A DNA stretch of 64,000 bases from Sphingomonas limnosediminicola (GTDB taxonomy: Bacteria > Pseudomonadota > Alphaproteobacteria > Sphingomonadales > Sphingomonadaceae): assembly GCF_039537965.1 (NCBI RefSeq), contig NZ_BAABBM010000001.1, forward strand, positions 930,001 to 994,000, in the 5' to 3' direction. Under the pieces are notes generated by a model that was given only the letters and a program-made list of their open reading frames with translations, ran no database searches and was not told where the DNA came from. The position numbers and the translations under genes are program-made. Of the stretch, positions 7,511 to 16,199 are shown in pieces (within the stretch, counting starts at the first letter, position 1; the number at the start of each line of letters is the position of its first letter).

Positions 7511-8274
7511 CGCGGCTTCTTGAACTTGAACAGGAAGCGGTCGGTCTTACCGCGGATCTTGGGATCGAAGACCAAAAGATTGTGATCGTCAGCCGGGTTG
7601 CGCAGCAGGTCGCTCGATCCTTCGAGGACGAAGCCGGCGCGCTTGAAATCCGCCTTCACGATCGCCGGGTCAATGCGGTGGAACTTGTCGACGGTCGCGC
7701 GCACGTCGTTGCTGGCATTGGCCACGTGGTCGATGACGCCGACGGTCGCACCGGACTTCATCGCGGCATAGAGCGTCTTCAGCCACGCGTCCGGGTCCAT
7801 GCGCGGGATGCCGTACTTTTCGCTCGTCCAGTAGACGTCGTGATAATCGAGGTTGATGAGCGCGAAGTCGTAGCTGTTCTTCGGCAGGTTTGGCGCCTCG
7901 AACGGACTAGAGATCAGGCTGATATTTTTCTGCTTGGCGGCAAATTCGTCGAATGACTTCTTGCCATCGTCCTTCAGGAACTGCGTCGGCTCCCACACCG
8001 TCACGTGCCCCTTCGCGCCGACCGCCGGGGCGGTAATCTCGGCCCAATATTTGTTGAGACCGAACGGATCGAGCACATGCATTCCCGGGCGCAGGCCGAG
8101 GAAGCGCAGCACTTCGGCAGGCTTGCGGCTTTCGTCGAGCTTGACGTTGTCGGCCGAGCGACCCGGCGCCGCAACGGACGCGGCGACATTGGCCAATGGC
8201 TTGGCGGCGGCCTTGGCGACGAGAGGTGCTGCGACCAGCGCGAGCGCAAGCGCGGCGGAATTGAGGAGCTTCAT
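7507..8274 (-). CDS. Secreted class I methyltransferase-like protein (COG4798-like)
   Basis: A 255-residue protein with a clear signal peptide (about residues 1-23, ending LVAKAAA). It is followed by a Rossmann-type methyltransferase region: GLRPGMHVLDPFG, VTVWEP, a segment around YDFALINLDYHDV, then AAMKSGATVGVIDH. Family members that I recall have a glycine-rich loop after VLD; here it reads DPFGLNKYWAE, so the cofactor loop is altered. Export is puzzling because S-adenosylmethionine is cytoplasmic, so the true activity is open. ATG at 8274 is preceded by AGGGGAA. The stop overlaps the TTG of a symporter gene, suggesting a shared substrate or pathway. Confidence 0.8.
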   Translation of the reverse strand: MKLLNSAALALALVAAPLVAKAAAKPLANVAASVAAPGRSADNVKLDESRKPAEVLRFLGLRPGMHVLDPFGLNKYWAEITAPAVGAKGHVTVWEPTQFLKDDGKKSFDEFAAKQKNISLISSPFEAPNLPKNSYDFALINLDYHDVYWTSEKYGIPRMDPDAWLKTLYAAMKSGATVGVIDHVANASNDVRATVDKFHRIDPAIVKADFKRAGFVLEGSSDLLRNPADDHNLLVFDPKIRGKTDRFLFKFKKPR

Positions 8275-8382
8275 GTGGGCATTCCCCTGATGAGTGAGTG
8301 ACCTTCTATTGCTGGCAACCGCCACGCGCCAGCGTCACGCGATTGTCGTCGGCCAGTCCGCGATCTTCGATCAACAGTGGAC

Positions 8383-9963
8383 TTAGGCAGTCCGGGACTT
8401 TGCCATCGCAGCAACCAACTTCAAGGCTTCGTGCGCGGAGAGCGTCGCCCCCTCCTGCCATAGCCCTTGATAGCTCAGATGCTCGCCGGCGAAGACGATC
8501 GGGCCCTCGGGCTTGAGAAGCTCGACGTATTGAGCGCCGCGCGACCCGCCGCCTGGGCCTGCGCGAGGTCCGTCGGGCCAGAGAGCGCCAACGCCTTCAG
8601 AGTAAGGCGTCAGGCCCCACGCCACGGTCGCAGGCTTCGACAGCAGCCTCGAATGCCCCGGGTGAAGCGCTTCGATGCTGTCCCGGCAGATTTGGAACCG
8701 CTGCTGATGGCTGTAGCCCGCGAACTTTTGCGGATTGTCCTGGTTGGTCCAGCCAGCGACATAGGCGGCGACAAGCACGCCCTTCGGCGCGCCAATCTCG
8801 TGCGAAGGATAGATGACGTTCTCATTGGCGCGGTCGGTCCAGGCGAGGCCGCCGAAGATGTTGTCGTCCGTCTCCCAGAAGCGCGGAGCCTCGAATGCGA
8901 CCTTGACGCTCGGCAGATAGGGAATGCCTTTCAGCGCCGCCTTCTTGGCGGGCGAGAAGTCGTTCGGGATCTTTTCGAGCAGGTTGGAGCCCAGTGTCAC
9001 CACGGCAAAGTCGGCGTCGGTGATCTGTTTGCCTGGTCCATGCTCGATCCGGACGCGATCGCCGACCCGGCGGATCGCCGTGACCGGCGAATTGAGGTGA
9101 ACCAGCGGCTTTACTTGCTCATAGAAAGCGTGAGCAATGCGATCCATGCCGCCGACCGGCTGGAGCATCGTCGCCTGCATGTCCCAGATATTCTCGAACA
9201 GATAGGGAAGTCCGATCGCTCGCGACGGCGCGAGATCCTTGAACCCGAGCGGCGGGAGCGGCACCGGGGCCTGATTGTAGCCGCCGCCCATGATCGAAAA
9301 TCCGGACGGGCCCGACGGCGAGTATTTTCCCTTTTCATCGAGGTCTGCCCAGGCGCCAAGGAACTGGCGCATCATTTCCAGCTCGCCCTTCGGCATTTCC
9401 TGGTCGAGCGCGTGGTGGTCGATCGCCTTGGCCAGCAACTCGCCGACATGGCCGCGCATGTCGTTCACCATGCGCCGCTCGGGCTGGACCTTCCCGTTGA
9501 AGTCCCAGCCGGCATTGCGGTTCACGTTAATGAAGGGCTCGAGCCGGACGCCAAACTTTCGCGCGTAGCCGAGGATCGCGCGGTGCGTGGACGGAAGCCG
9601 CGCGGGGCCTGCGTTGAAATAGAGGCCAGGCGAAAAGCTGGCGACCTGATCCGGCCGGCCGATCTGCTCGATGCGCGTGCCGTTGCGCACCGTCCACGCC
9701 CGCCCGCCCGCGCGGTCGCGTGCTTCGAGAACGGTGACGCGATAGCCCGCGCGGCTAAGTTCATAGGCGGAGACAAGCCCCGCGATGCCGGCGCCAAGAA
9801 TGACGACCGATCGGCCATTCCCGCTTGACGGCGGCAGCGAAAAGTTCTCCGCGCCGGCCGGCGTCGGAATCGCCAGGCCCATCGCCTCCATCGCGAGGTA
9901 GGCAGCGCCCACGCCTCCGACCGCGCCGATGCGTTCGAGCAAGCCACGTCTTGTCAGCGCCAT
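8383..9963 (-). CDS. Tat-exported flavin monoamine oxidase family protein
   Basis: FAD-dependent amine oxidase-like protein of about 526 residues. The start at 9963 gives a twin-arginine signal, TRRGLLERIGAVGG, so the folded flavoprotein probably goes to the periplasm. The FAD dinucleotide-binding motif follows as VVILGAGIAGLVSAYELSRAG, then EARDRAGGRAWTVRNG. The C-terminal FAD contact is near GPIVFAGEHLSYQGLWQEGA. Such enzymes oxidise amines or amino acids to imines with release of hydrogen peroxide. Length is normal. The upstream symporter gene in the same direction is 100 bases away, but a shared pathway is only a guess. Confidence 0.9.
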   Translation of the reverse strand: MALTRRGLLERIGAVGGVGAAYLAMEAMGLAIPTPAGAENFSLPPSSGNGRSVVILGAGIAGLVSAYELSRAGYRVTVLEARDRAGGRAWTVRNGTRIEQIGRPDQVASFSPGLYFNAGPARLPSTHRAILGYARKFGVRLEPFINVNRNAGWDFNGKVQPERRMVNDMRGHVGELLAKAIDHHALDQEMPKGELEMMRQFLGAWADLDEKGKYSPSGPSGFSIMGGGYNQAPVPLPPLGFKDLAPSRAIGLPYLFENIWDMQATMLQPVGGMDRIAHAFYEQVKPLVHLNSPVTAIRRVGDRVRIEHGPGKQITDADFAVVTLGSNLLEKIPNDFSPAKKAALKGIPYLPSVKVAFEAPRFWETDDNIFGGLAWTDRANENVIYPSHEIGAPKGVLVAAYVAGWTNQDNPQKFAGYSHQQRFQICRDSIEALHPGHSRLLSKPATVAWGLTPYSEGVGALWPDGPRAGPGGGSRGAQYVELLKPEGPIVFAGEHLSYQGLWQEGATLSAHEALKLVAAMAKSRTA

Positions 9964-10111
9964 GCGACTCAGCCCCCCGGCCGCTGTTGAGCGGCGAGTT
10001 GACAGCAATTTCCGGTCAACAGCCATTAAAAATGCAGTGACCAGGCGCATCGCCCCGCCCGCTCATGCGTTCACCCCCGCAGAAGTCACTCAAACATATG
10101 GAGTACAGGCC

Positions 10112-10582
10112 TTGGCCGACGACAACCATTCGGGAACGATCAGTACGCTCAACACCCTCATCGCCACCACGATCGACAGCGTGACGGGCTACGAGGATTC
10201 AGCGAAGAACATTCATGACGAGCGCCTTCGCGAGGTCTTCCGCAGCCGCGCCGACGAGCGTCAGCGCGTGGTCGAAGACCTCCGCTCCGAAGTCCGCCGC
10301 CTCGGCGGCGACCCAGAAGATGGCGGCTCTTTCCTCGGCAAGGCGCATCAGCGCTTCGAGGATCTCAAGGCGGCAGTCACCGGACGCGACGAGAAAGCGA
10401 TCATCAACGAGGTCGAGCGCGGCGAGGACTATCTCAAGGAAAAATGGCAGGCCGCGCTGCAGAGCGACGAGCTCAAGGGCGAGAGCCACGAGTTGGTCGA
10501 GCGCAACTATCAGTCGATCAAGGCCGGCCATGACCAGATCAGCCAGCTGAAGCACGGCTTCAAAGCCAGCGCGCAGGCCTAA
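10112..10582 (+). CDS. PA2169 family four-helix-bundle protein
   Basis: A 156-residue soluble, charged helical protein of the PA2169 type (DUF2383-like ferritin-fold). The pattern is TLNTLIATTIDSVTGYEDSAKN, then LREVFRSRADERQRVVEDLRSEVRRLGG, then GSFLGKAHQRFEDLKAAVTGRDEKAIINEVERGEDYLKEKWQAAL. Such proteins are often induced by stress but have no proven activity. The TTG at 10112 is chosen because GGAG lies eight bases upstream and because the conserved part starts right after it; longer frames start inside the opposite gene. Two hairpins follow the stop codon. Confidence 0.8.
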   Translation: MADDNHSGTISTLNTLIATTIDSVTGYEDSAKNIHDERLREVFRSRADERQRVVEDLRSEVRRLGGDPEDGGSFLGKAHQRFEDLKAAVTGRDEKAIINEVERGEDYLKEKWQAALQSDELKGESHELVERNYQSIKAGHDQISQLKHGFKASAQA

Positions 10583-10597
10583 ACGTTACAACAGCAT

Positions 10598-10615
10598 CAC
10601 CCCGGTAACGGGGTG
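10598..10615. terminator. Short GC-rich hairpin between convergent genes
   Basis: CACCCCG (10598-10604) pairs perfectly with CGGGGTG (10609-10615) around a GTAA loop. It begins 15 bases after the PA2169-family stop. No T run follows, so it is a partial terminator at best. Confidence 0.4.
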
Positions 10616-10621
10616 GGGCGT

Positions 10622-10655
10622 CGGGGCAGCTCTCACGGCCAGCAGAGCTGCCCCG
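10622..10655. terminator. Strong 12-bp hairpin between convergent genes
   Basis: CGGGGCAGCTCT (10622-10633) pairs perfectly with AGAGCTGCCCCG (10644-10655) with a 10-base loop. It sits between the stop codons of the PA2169-family gene and folE and could stop transcription from both sides. A T tract is missing on both sides. Confidence 0.55.
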
Positions 10656-10668
10656 CTTGCTATCCGGC

Positions 10669-11286
10669 CTAGTAGCCCATCAGCGCGAGCACTTCGCGGC
10701 GGCTGCGCTCGTCCTCGCGGAACGTGCCCATCATTCGGCTGGTAGTCATCATGACGCCCGGGGTCTGCACACCGCGCGCGGTCATGCAGGCGTGGCTTGC
10801 TTCGATGACGACGGCGACGCCCTTTGGCTGGAGATGCTCCCAAATCGCATCGGCGACTTGGGCCGTCAGCCGTTCCTGCACCTGCAAACGGCGCGAGAAG
10901 CCGTGGAGAACGCGGGCAAGCTTGCTGATACCGACGACGCGGTTGCCTGGGAGATATGCGATCGCCGCCTTGCCGATGATCGGCGCCATGTGATGTTCGC
11001 AATGCGACTGGAACGGGATGTCCTTTAGAAGCACGATCTCGTCGTATCCGCCGACCTCCTCAAAGGTGCGGCTGAGGTGGAGGGCCGGGTCTTCCTGATA
11101 ACCGCGCGCATATTCCTTCCACGCGCGTGCCACGCGTTTGGGGGTGTCTAGCAGACCTTCGCGGTTAGGATCGTCTCCTGCCCAGCGAATGAGCGTCCGC
11201 ACGGCGTCGGCGACGTCGGCCGGAACCTCGCAGGCTGGAGCAGACTCGACCAGGTCGCCGTCGGCCGAATCGCCATGCTTGCTCAT
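10669..11286 (-). CDS. folE: GTP cyclohydrolase I
   Basis: Converts GTP to 7,8-dihydroneopterin triphosphate, the first step of tetrahydrofolate synthesis. At 205 residues it has normal length. Key elements: [21 protein letters not shown], the zinc and substrate motif [35 protein letters not shown], and the zinc Cys in [10 protein letters not shown] followed by [12 protein letters not shown]. It acts as a homodecamer in the cytoplasm. The ATG overlaps the TGA of the upstream flavoprotein gene, so the two are translated together; why a flavoprotein is coupled to folE is unclear. Confidence 0.97.
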   Translation of the reverse strand: MSKHGDSADGDLVESAPACEVPADVADAVRTLIRWAGDDPNREGLLDTPKRVARAWKEYARGYQEDPALHLSRTFEEVGGYDEIVLLKDIPFQSHCEHHMAPIIGKAAIAYLPGNRVVGISKLARVLHGFSRRLQVQERLTAQVADAIWEHLQPKGVAVVIEASHACMTARGVQTPGVMMTTSRMMGTFREDERSRREVLALMGY

Positions 11287-12608
11287 GTCTTCAACCTCCG
11301 CGCGATATCGTCGGCAACCGTCGCCGCCTGCTCGCGAATATCAGGCACCGCGATGATCTCCCAATAACGTCCTTTGGTCAGGGGCCCCAAGGCCCACAGC
11401 CGGTCGCCGCCAAGCGCGTGCGATTGGTCATCGACCTCGAGCCCGATGCCCAGTTGGTCAGGGCGCACGGCGCCGGCGTCGAGCAGGCTACGGAGCAGCG
11501 GATCTTTGGTGTGCTCGATGGAGTGGAGGGGGCCGGTGCAGTTAAGGGCGTAGCGGAACTGCTCGGTCTCGGAATTCGTGCGGCCCCGACGACGAAATTC
11601 GACTTCCATTCCTTCCCCGCTGTCACGCGCCGAGACGATACGTCCGGCGACAATCTCGAGGCGGCCGTCGGCAACCATCTGGGCCACTGTGGCGGCCACC
11701 TCCGGCGCGATACGATGGCGATGGACATCCCACCACGGCCTGGAATGGCGGAGGAAACGGCGTTGCTCATCCTCATTGAAGCTCTGCCACAGCGCGTGGC
11801 TGTGCGGGCGTAGGCTATCGACAGCGGCACGCCAGCCATTCTCGGCACTGCGGCGGCGAAGCCATTTCCACAGGTGCCGCACACTCCCCGCCGGCACCTC
11901 AGCGCCCTCGACGGGCGCGGGGTCGAAGTCGGCGTGGGCGCGGGGGATAAGCCCGCGGCGCGACAGCGCGACGACCCGGCCCCGAAAGCTAGCGGCATCC
12001 AGTGACAGCGCCAGGTCGACCATCGTCAGACTCGTTCCGACGATCAGTGCGTTGCCGCCCGTTTCGGCGAGATCGCGGACGGCGGAAATGGCGTCGCCGC
12101 CCCAGGGGTTGCCGACGAAGCCTTGGGTAACGCCGGAGAAGGCACGGAGCGCGTCCGGCTCCTGGTTGCCAATTGCGAGAACGACCCCGTCGGCCCCGAT
12201 GCTATCGCCCGTGTCGAATGACACCCGCCAACCGTCGCCGTCGCGAACGGCGCCGACGGCCACCGCATCGAATTGCTGAACGTTACCCGAACTCTTCGCC
12301 TCGTCGAGAATTTCGCCGAGGTAGCGGCCGAACAGCCGTCGTTGCGCGAAATCGCTGCGTTCGCCGCCTTCTTGTTCGAATCGCTTCGCGAAATTGTCCG
12401 GCTCTCCGGCCCAGGCACTCATGCCTTCGGCGCGAACGTTGAGAAGGTGCGTCGGCTCGGTCGTCGAATAAGCGACACCCTTCCCCGCGCGGCCGCTGCC
12501 GTCGATCAGCGCCGAGCCGACACCCCGCCGCGCCAGCTGCGCCGCGATGATCGTTCCTGAAAACCCGCCGCCGATGATCGCGACCGGAACGTGCCGGTCA
12601 GATTTCAT
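11283..12608 (-). CDS. FAD/NAD(P)-binding protein (HcpC-like, NAD_binding_9)
   Basis: A 441-residue flavoprotein with an N-terminal dinucleotide fold, [21 protein letters not shown], then [19 protein letters not shown], which is typical of the NAD_binding_9 type of proteins. A second nucleotide-binding motif is seen at [18 protein letters not shown]. Conserved NCTGP lies in the last third. It probably oxidises or reduces a small substrate in the cytoplasm; the reaction is unknown. ATG at 12608 is chosen because it follows the end of the conserved upstream DUF6356 gene (11-base overlap). Its stop overlaps the folE start, so the cluster DUF6356-flavoprotein-folE is likely one operon. Confidence 0.85.
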   Translation of the reverse strand: MKSDRHVPVAIIGGGFSGTIIAAQLARRGVGSALIDGSGRAGKGVAYSTTEPTHLLNVRAEGMSAWAGEPDNFAKRFEQEGGERSDFAQRRLFGRYLGEILDEAKSSGNVQQFDAVAVGAVRDGDGWRVSFDTGDSIGADGVVLAIGNQEPDALRAFSGVTQGFVGNPWGGDAISAVRDLAETGGNALIVGTSLTMVDLALSLDAASFRGRVVALSRRGLIPRAHADFDPAPVEGAEVPAGSVRHLWKWLRRRSAENGWRAAVDSLRPHSHALWQSFNEDEQRRFLRHSRPWWDVHRHRIAPEVAATVAQMVADGRLEIVAGRIVSARDSGEGMEVEFRRRGRTNSETEQFRYALNCTGPLHSIEHTKDPLLRSLLDAGAVRPDQLGIGLEVDDQSHALGGDRLWALGPLTKGRYWEIIAVPDIREQAATVADDIARRLKT

Positions 12609-12885
12609 AATCAGGCCAGCTATCCGGGTTGGCAGCGCCCGCCTTGCGTGACTGAATATGATCGTAGATCCGCGCCACCGTCTTGCCGGCCGTGTCGGTG
12701 AAGAGGCCGGGCACCGCGGCATGGACCATCGCTGCGCAGCCCGCGCCGATCAGTTCCGCGCCGATCTTGACCGCGCCCGCTCCATGTTGCGCCCACGACA
12801 TGCCGAGCGAGCGGGGATGCGCGACGAACAGCCGGTGTCCGGGTCCCCCGCTTCGCCTTTCGCCCATGCGATTATCCGTGGCCAT
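12598..12885 (-). CDS. DUF6356 family protein
   Basis: A 95-residue protein with the pattern HPRSLGMSWAQHGAGAVKIGAELIGAGCAAMVHAAVPGLFTDTAGKTVARIY, characteristic of DUF6356. The central hydrophobic helix could associate with membrane. Function unknown. Ribosome site GGGGA precedes the ATG. It overlaps the flavoprotein gene by 11 bases and is the first gene of the folE cluster; the tRNA-Arg gene lies 18 bases upstream on the same strand. Confidence 0.75.
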   Translation of the reverse strand: MATDNRMGERRSGGPGHRLFVAHPRSLGMSWAQHGAGAVKIGAELIGAGCAAMVHAAVPGLFTDTAGKTVARIYDHIQSRKAGAANPDSWPDYEI

Positions 12886-12903
12886 CTTAAGTCCCCAATA
12901 GTT

Positions 12904-12980
12904 TGGTGACCCCGACAGGATTCGAACCTGTGACCTACGGATTAGGAATCCGGCGCTCTATCCTGCTGAGCTACGGGGCC
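12904..12980 (-). tRNA. tRNA-Arg (anticodon CCT)
   Basis: Minus-strand 77-nt tRNA. Acceptor arm GGCCCCG pairs with CGGGGTC (one G-T), discriminator A, and CCA is encoded. D arm contains TAGCTCAGCAGGATAGAGC, T arm GGTTCGAATCC. The anticodon loop TTCCTAA within a CCGGA/TCCGG stem gives anticodon CCT, decoding AGG. Confidence 0.95.
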
Positions 12981-13014
12981 GTCCGGGGAGGAATAGGGGC
13001 AGTGCCGCCCCCAA

Positions 13015-13419
13015 TCAATTGACCTGGCTTGGCGGCACTACAGGGAGCGGAAGCGGTGATACCGGCACGCCTTCGTCGATCAGCGTCTTTGCCTGCGCCA
13101 GCGTTGCGCTGCCGTGGACGTGCTCCTTGTCGATCTCACCGCTGTGAATGGCGCGGGCAGTCTCGACGAACTTGTCCCCGACATATCGCGACCCCTTGAG
13201 CGCTTCGGCCTGCGCGGCGGCGAGACGCATCATCGGATGATCGCTTGAGCCCTTGCGCGGGACGCGCGGCGCCATCGGGGCCTTCGCGACATTGCTCGAC
13301 TGGCAGTAGGGACATTGGACCAGGCCGCCGGCCTTTTGCTCGTCATAGTCAGCGCCCGAACGGAACCAGGCTTCGAACCTTTCGCCTCCGTCGAGGCAAT
13401 GAAGATCGAACAGGATCAT
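13015..13419 (-). CDS. DUF1178 family protein
   Basis: A 134-residue cytoplasmic protein typical of DUF1178. It starts MILFDLHCLDGGERFEAWFRSGADYDEQ, followed by a zinc-ribbon-like CPYC, then a helical stretch rich in Ala and Lys, and EIDKEHVHGSATLAQAKTLIDEGVPV near the end. The family has no known function; it is often next to a nitrilase-type amidohydrolase gene, as here. Its ATG overlaps the stop of that amidohydrolase gene by four bases, so the two are co-translated. Confidence 0.88.
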   Translation of the reverse strand: MILFDLHCLDGGERFEAWFRSGADYDEQKAGGLVQCPYCQSSNVAKAPMAPRVPRKGSSDHPMMRLAAAQAEALKGSRYVGDKFVETARAIHSGEIDKEHVHGSATLAQAKTLIDEGVPVSPLPLPVVPPSQVN

Positions 13420-14243
13420 TGCGTCACTGCCTCCGGGATGGGCCGGCGATGCGTAAGCGCCGGAATGCGCGAGCGCACGTCGGAGATGCGCTTAAGGTCG
13501 ATGTCCGCGAATGCCACGCCCGGCTCCTCGCCCATGTCGAGCAGCACCTCGCCCCACGGGTCGACGACGAGTGAGTGCCCGAAGGTCTGGCGGCCGTCTT
13601 CGTGTCGCCCGACCTGCGCGGCGGCGACGACAAACAGCCCCGCCTCAATCGCCCGGGCCCGTAGCAGCACGTGCCAATGCGCCTTGCCGGTCGGGACGGT
13701 GAACGCCGCCGGGACCGAGATGACGTCGGCGTCCGCTTCGGCGATCCGAGCAAAGAGCATGGGAAAGCGCAGGTCGTAGCAGATCGTCAGACCAAGCTTG
13801 CCGACGGGTGTGCCGTTGACCAGCACGGCACCTTGACCCGGCGAATATGTGTTGGACTCGCGCCAGCTCTCGCCGGTCGGCAGATCGACGTCGAACAAGT
13901 GCATTTTGTCGTATCGCGCCCGCACCTGTCCCTCGCGGTCGATGACGAACGCGCGGTTCGCGACCTTGTCGTCGCCTGCAAGCACGGCGAGCGAGCCGAG
14001 GTCGACCCATATGTGATGCTGCCTGGCGGCATCTCGGACGGCGGCGAGCACCGGGTCCTCATCTTCCGGACGCAGGTTCTTGGCAGCGCGCTCGCTGTCG
14101 CGGTCGAGTAGGCCCGACATTTCCGGCGTGAACAAGATTTCCGCGCCGCCCGCTGCCGCCTTGCCGATGGCGTCAGTTAGAGCGCGCGCGCTCGCTTCCG
14201 GATCGACGCCTGTGGTGGACTGGAAGAGCGCGATCCGGGACAT
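13416..14243 (-). CDS. Carbon-nitrogen hydrolase (Nit1/deaminated glutathione amidase-like)
   Basis: A 275-residue nitrilase-superfamily amidase. The catalytic triad is visible: Glu in ILFTPEMSG, Lys in ARYDKMHLFDVDL, and Cys in LTICYDLRFP. The KMHLFDVD motif is typical of Nit1-like enzymes, which remove deaminated glutathione by metabolite repair. The C-terminal HSLVVDPWGEVL is also conserved. It lies between glutaredoxin and DUF1178, and the association with glutaredoxin fits a glutathione-related role. Exact substrate is inferred from family only. Confidence 0.9.
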   Translation of the reverse strand: MSRIALFQSTTGVDPEASARALTDAIGKAAAGGAEILFTPEMSGLLDRDSERAAKNLRPEDEDPVLAAVRDAARQHHIWVDLGSLAVLAGDDKVANRAFVIDREGQVRARYDKMHLFDVDLPTGESWRESNTYSPGQGAVLVNGTPVGKLGLTICYDLRFPMLFARIAEADADVISVPAAFTVPTGKAHWHVLLRARAIEAGLFVVAAAQVGRHEDGRQTFGHSLVVDPWGEVLLDMGEEPGVAFADIDLKRISDVRSRIPALTHRRPIPEAVTQ

Positions 14244-14246
14244 GGG

Positions 14247-14504
14247 TCAGGCTGCCAACAACGTATCGAGCTTGCCGTCGCGGTCGAGCGCGACGAGGTC
14301 GTCGCAACCGCCGATATGGCGTTCGCCGATGAAAATCTGCGGGACGGTCGTGCGGCCGTTCGCGCGCTGGACCATCGCCTGCTTGTCCTCGCCGCCCCAA
14401 TCGACCGCGATTTCCTTGTATTCGACGCCCTTCTGCTCAAGCAGCGCCTTGGCGCGCCAGCAATAAGGGCAGAAGTTCTTCGTATAGATCTCGACAACAG
14501 GCAC
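14247..14504 (-). CDS. grxC: Glutaredoxin 3 (GrxC-type)
   Basis: An 85-residue dithiol glutaredoxin with active site CPYC (NFCPYCWRAKALL), TVPQIFI (cis-Pro loop) and GGCDDL at the glutathione site. It reduces disulfides with glutathione in the cytoplasm. The GTG at 14504 is chosen because AGGAG lies five bases upstream and the product then has the usual length; a longer ATG start at 14543 would add 13 residues not seen in the family. Downstream lies the nitrilase gene, upstream the interrupted comF. Confidence 0.93.
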   Translation of the reverse strand: MPVVEIYTKNFCPYCWRAKALLEQKGVEYKEIAVDWGGEDKQAMVQRANGRTTVPQIFIGERHIGGCDDLVALDRDGKLDTLLAA

Positions 14505-14539
14505 GTGGGCTCCTTTGCCGCCATATTTATGCGTTGTGC

Positions 14540-15274
14540 TCAACGCATCAACTGCGACGGACGCACCACCCGCGCCCAGGTGATCAATTCAACGCGGGCA
14601 GCGCCCGCCTGTTTTAGCGTTCGGGCGCATTCTTCAGCCGTGCTGCCGGTGGTTAGCACGTCGTCGACCAGGATGATCGTGCGCCCTTCGACCAAGGATT
14701 TGTCAGCGACCTTGAAAGCGCCGGCGACCGTCTTGCGTCGCTTCAGAGCACTCATTCCTTTCAACGGCGGCATGCACCGGAGCCTTCGCAGGACGAGCCG
14801 CTCGCTCATGAAATTGAGCTTCCGCGACAACTACTTCGCAACTAGCGCGGACTGATTGAACCCACGCTGCCACAAGCGCGAACGGTGGAGCGGGACCGGG
14901 ACGAGGATCGGCGCCGTGGCAGGTTCGATCAGCGGCGCCATGTAGCGGGCCATGGTCCACGCAATCGCGACCTTGCGGCCATATTTGAGGCGAATGGCAA
15001 GGCTCCGGCTCAGATCCCCGTAAGCGACCGCGGCGCGAGTTCGCTCGATCCGCGGCGGATTCGCCAAGCAAACGCCGCAGGTCGTTGCTTCCGTTGCCTG
15101 AAGCGGGAGCCCGCAGGTGCCGCACCCGCCCTCCCCGAGAAATTCGATGCCGTTCCAGCAATCGACGCAGAAGCTGTGAGTGTCTCCGACGATCGTACCG
15201 CAACCAGCGCAGCGGGGCGGAAGGGCGAAATCGAGAGCCTGTCGTGTGCACGCTTTCAACACGGATGCGATCAT
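14540..15274 (-). pseudogene. ComF-family phosphoribosyltransferase gene with in-frame TAG
   Basis: ComF proteins have an N-terminal zinc finger and a C-terminal phosphoribosyltransferase fold and help DNA uptake in competent bacteria. Here the first 147 codons from 15274 encode the zinc finger (CAGCG, CVDC, CGTCGLP, CGVC) and the start of the transferase, up to RGFNQSALVAK. A TAG follows at 14831-14833. The same frame then continues without any shift for 96 codons, encoding KRRKTVAGAFKV, VDDVLTTGSTAEEC and GAARVELITWARV. One base change would restore a full-length protein of about 244 residues. It may be a recent nonsense mutation, a sequencing error, or two separately translated halves (TTG at 14830). 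Confidence 0.85.
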
Positions 15275-15316
15275 TCGCCGGTTGTCGCGGCAGCCGGGCC
15301 ATCGCACAAGCGCCCA

Positions 15317-16114
15317 GTGTCAGACCTTTTCGAAATGGGACTGCGTGCCAGCCGCCGCGACCGTGCCGCCCGGCTCGGGCCGGAGCTGTTTTTGCTCGAG
15401 CGGGCATTCGCGGACTGTCTGGATCGGATCGCACTGGTGCAGCAACGTTTCGAGCGAGCTTTGCTGATCGGGTGCCCGGATCCCGCCTGGCGAGACCGGT
15501 TACGGGAGCGCGTGGGGCAGGTCGACGTGATCGATCCCGGGCCCACGTTTGCGGAGGTGGCTAGCGGTACAGTAGTGAATGAGGACGAGTGGCTCCCCCA
15601 AACTGGAATTTACGACCTCGTTGTCGCTTTGGGGACGCTCGATACCGTCAACGACTTACCGCGCATGTTCTTTGCGATCAGGCAGTCGATGACCGAGAAT
15701 GCGTTCCTGATCGGCGCCATGTCCGGCGGGGAAACCCTGCCCCGCCTCCGCGCTGCGATGCGCGCAGCCGATGAAATCGCAGGCGTCGCAACACCCCATG
15801 TCCATCCCCGGATCGAAGCGTCGGCGCTCGCGCCGCTGCTGCAGCAGGTTGGCTTCGCGACCCCGGTGGTCGACGTCGACCGTGTGCAAGTCTCCTACGG
15901 CTCATTCACCAAACTCGTCGCCGACCTGCGGCGCATGGGCGCCACAAACCTGCTCTCGGCCCGCTCGCGAACCGCACTTACGCTCCGCGCTGCCGAGGCG
16001 GCGGCCAAGAATTTTTCAGACGCCGGCGAGGGAGGAAAAACGGCCGAGACCTTTGAAATCCTTCACTTTGCCGCCTGGACTCCCACGTCCGCGAGCAACC
16101 CTCGAGAAGGATGA
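15317..16114 (+). CDS. SAM-dependent methyltransferase (BioC/NDUFAF5-like)
   Basis: A 265-residue protein of the BioC/NDUFAF5 type. It starts SDLFEMGLRASRRDRAARLGPELFLLERAFADCLDRI, matching the N-terminal signature of that family. The motif I region is degenerate, without the usual G-x-G after the first strand. Later segments LPQTGIYDLVVALGTLDTVNDLPRMFFAIRQSM and GATNLLSARSRTAL also match. The GTG at 15317 places the conserved N-terminus at the start; the longer open frame begins inside the opposite comF gene. Role by family: malonyl-ACP or assembly-factor methylation; uncertain here. Divergent from comF with 42 bases between starts. Confidence 0.82.
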   Translation: MSDLFEMGLRASRRDRAARLGPELFLLERAFADCLDRIALVQQRFERALLIGCPDPAWRDRLRERVGQVDVIDPGPTFAEVASGTVVNEDEWLPQTGIYDLVVALGTLDTVNDLPRMFFAIRQSMTENAFLIGAMSGGETLPRLRAAMRAADEIAGVATPHVHPRIEASALAPLLQQVGFATPVVDVDRVQVSYGSFTKLVADLRRMGATNLLSARSRTALTLRAAEAAAKNFSDAGEGGKTAETFEILHFAAWTPTSASNPREG

Positions 16115-16199
16115 AGCGGCGTTAACGATATCCGGGCGAGAGTTGTTAACTCTGGTTTGGGTAAACAGTCACCGTGGACGTGGACCAGAGGAGGGTGGC

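Noticed and set aside
8467..9828. 453-codon plus-strand frame opposite the amine oxidase gene
   Set aside because: High-GC shadow frame; Arg/Gly/Asp-rich composition and no domain pattern. The opposite strand has clear FAD motifs.
12904..12980. tRNA-Arg(CCT) as an integration site
   Set aside because: No second copy of the tRNA 3' end and no integrase or foreign genes next to it.
15317..15340. Start of the methyltransferase at the long upstream frame (14885)
   Set aside because: That frame runs antisense through comF, and the conserved family N-terminus begins at 15317.
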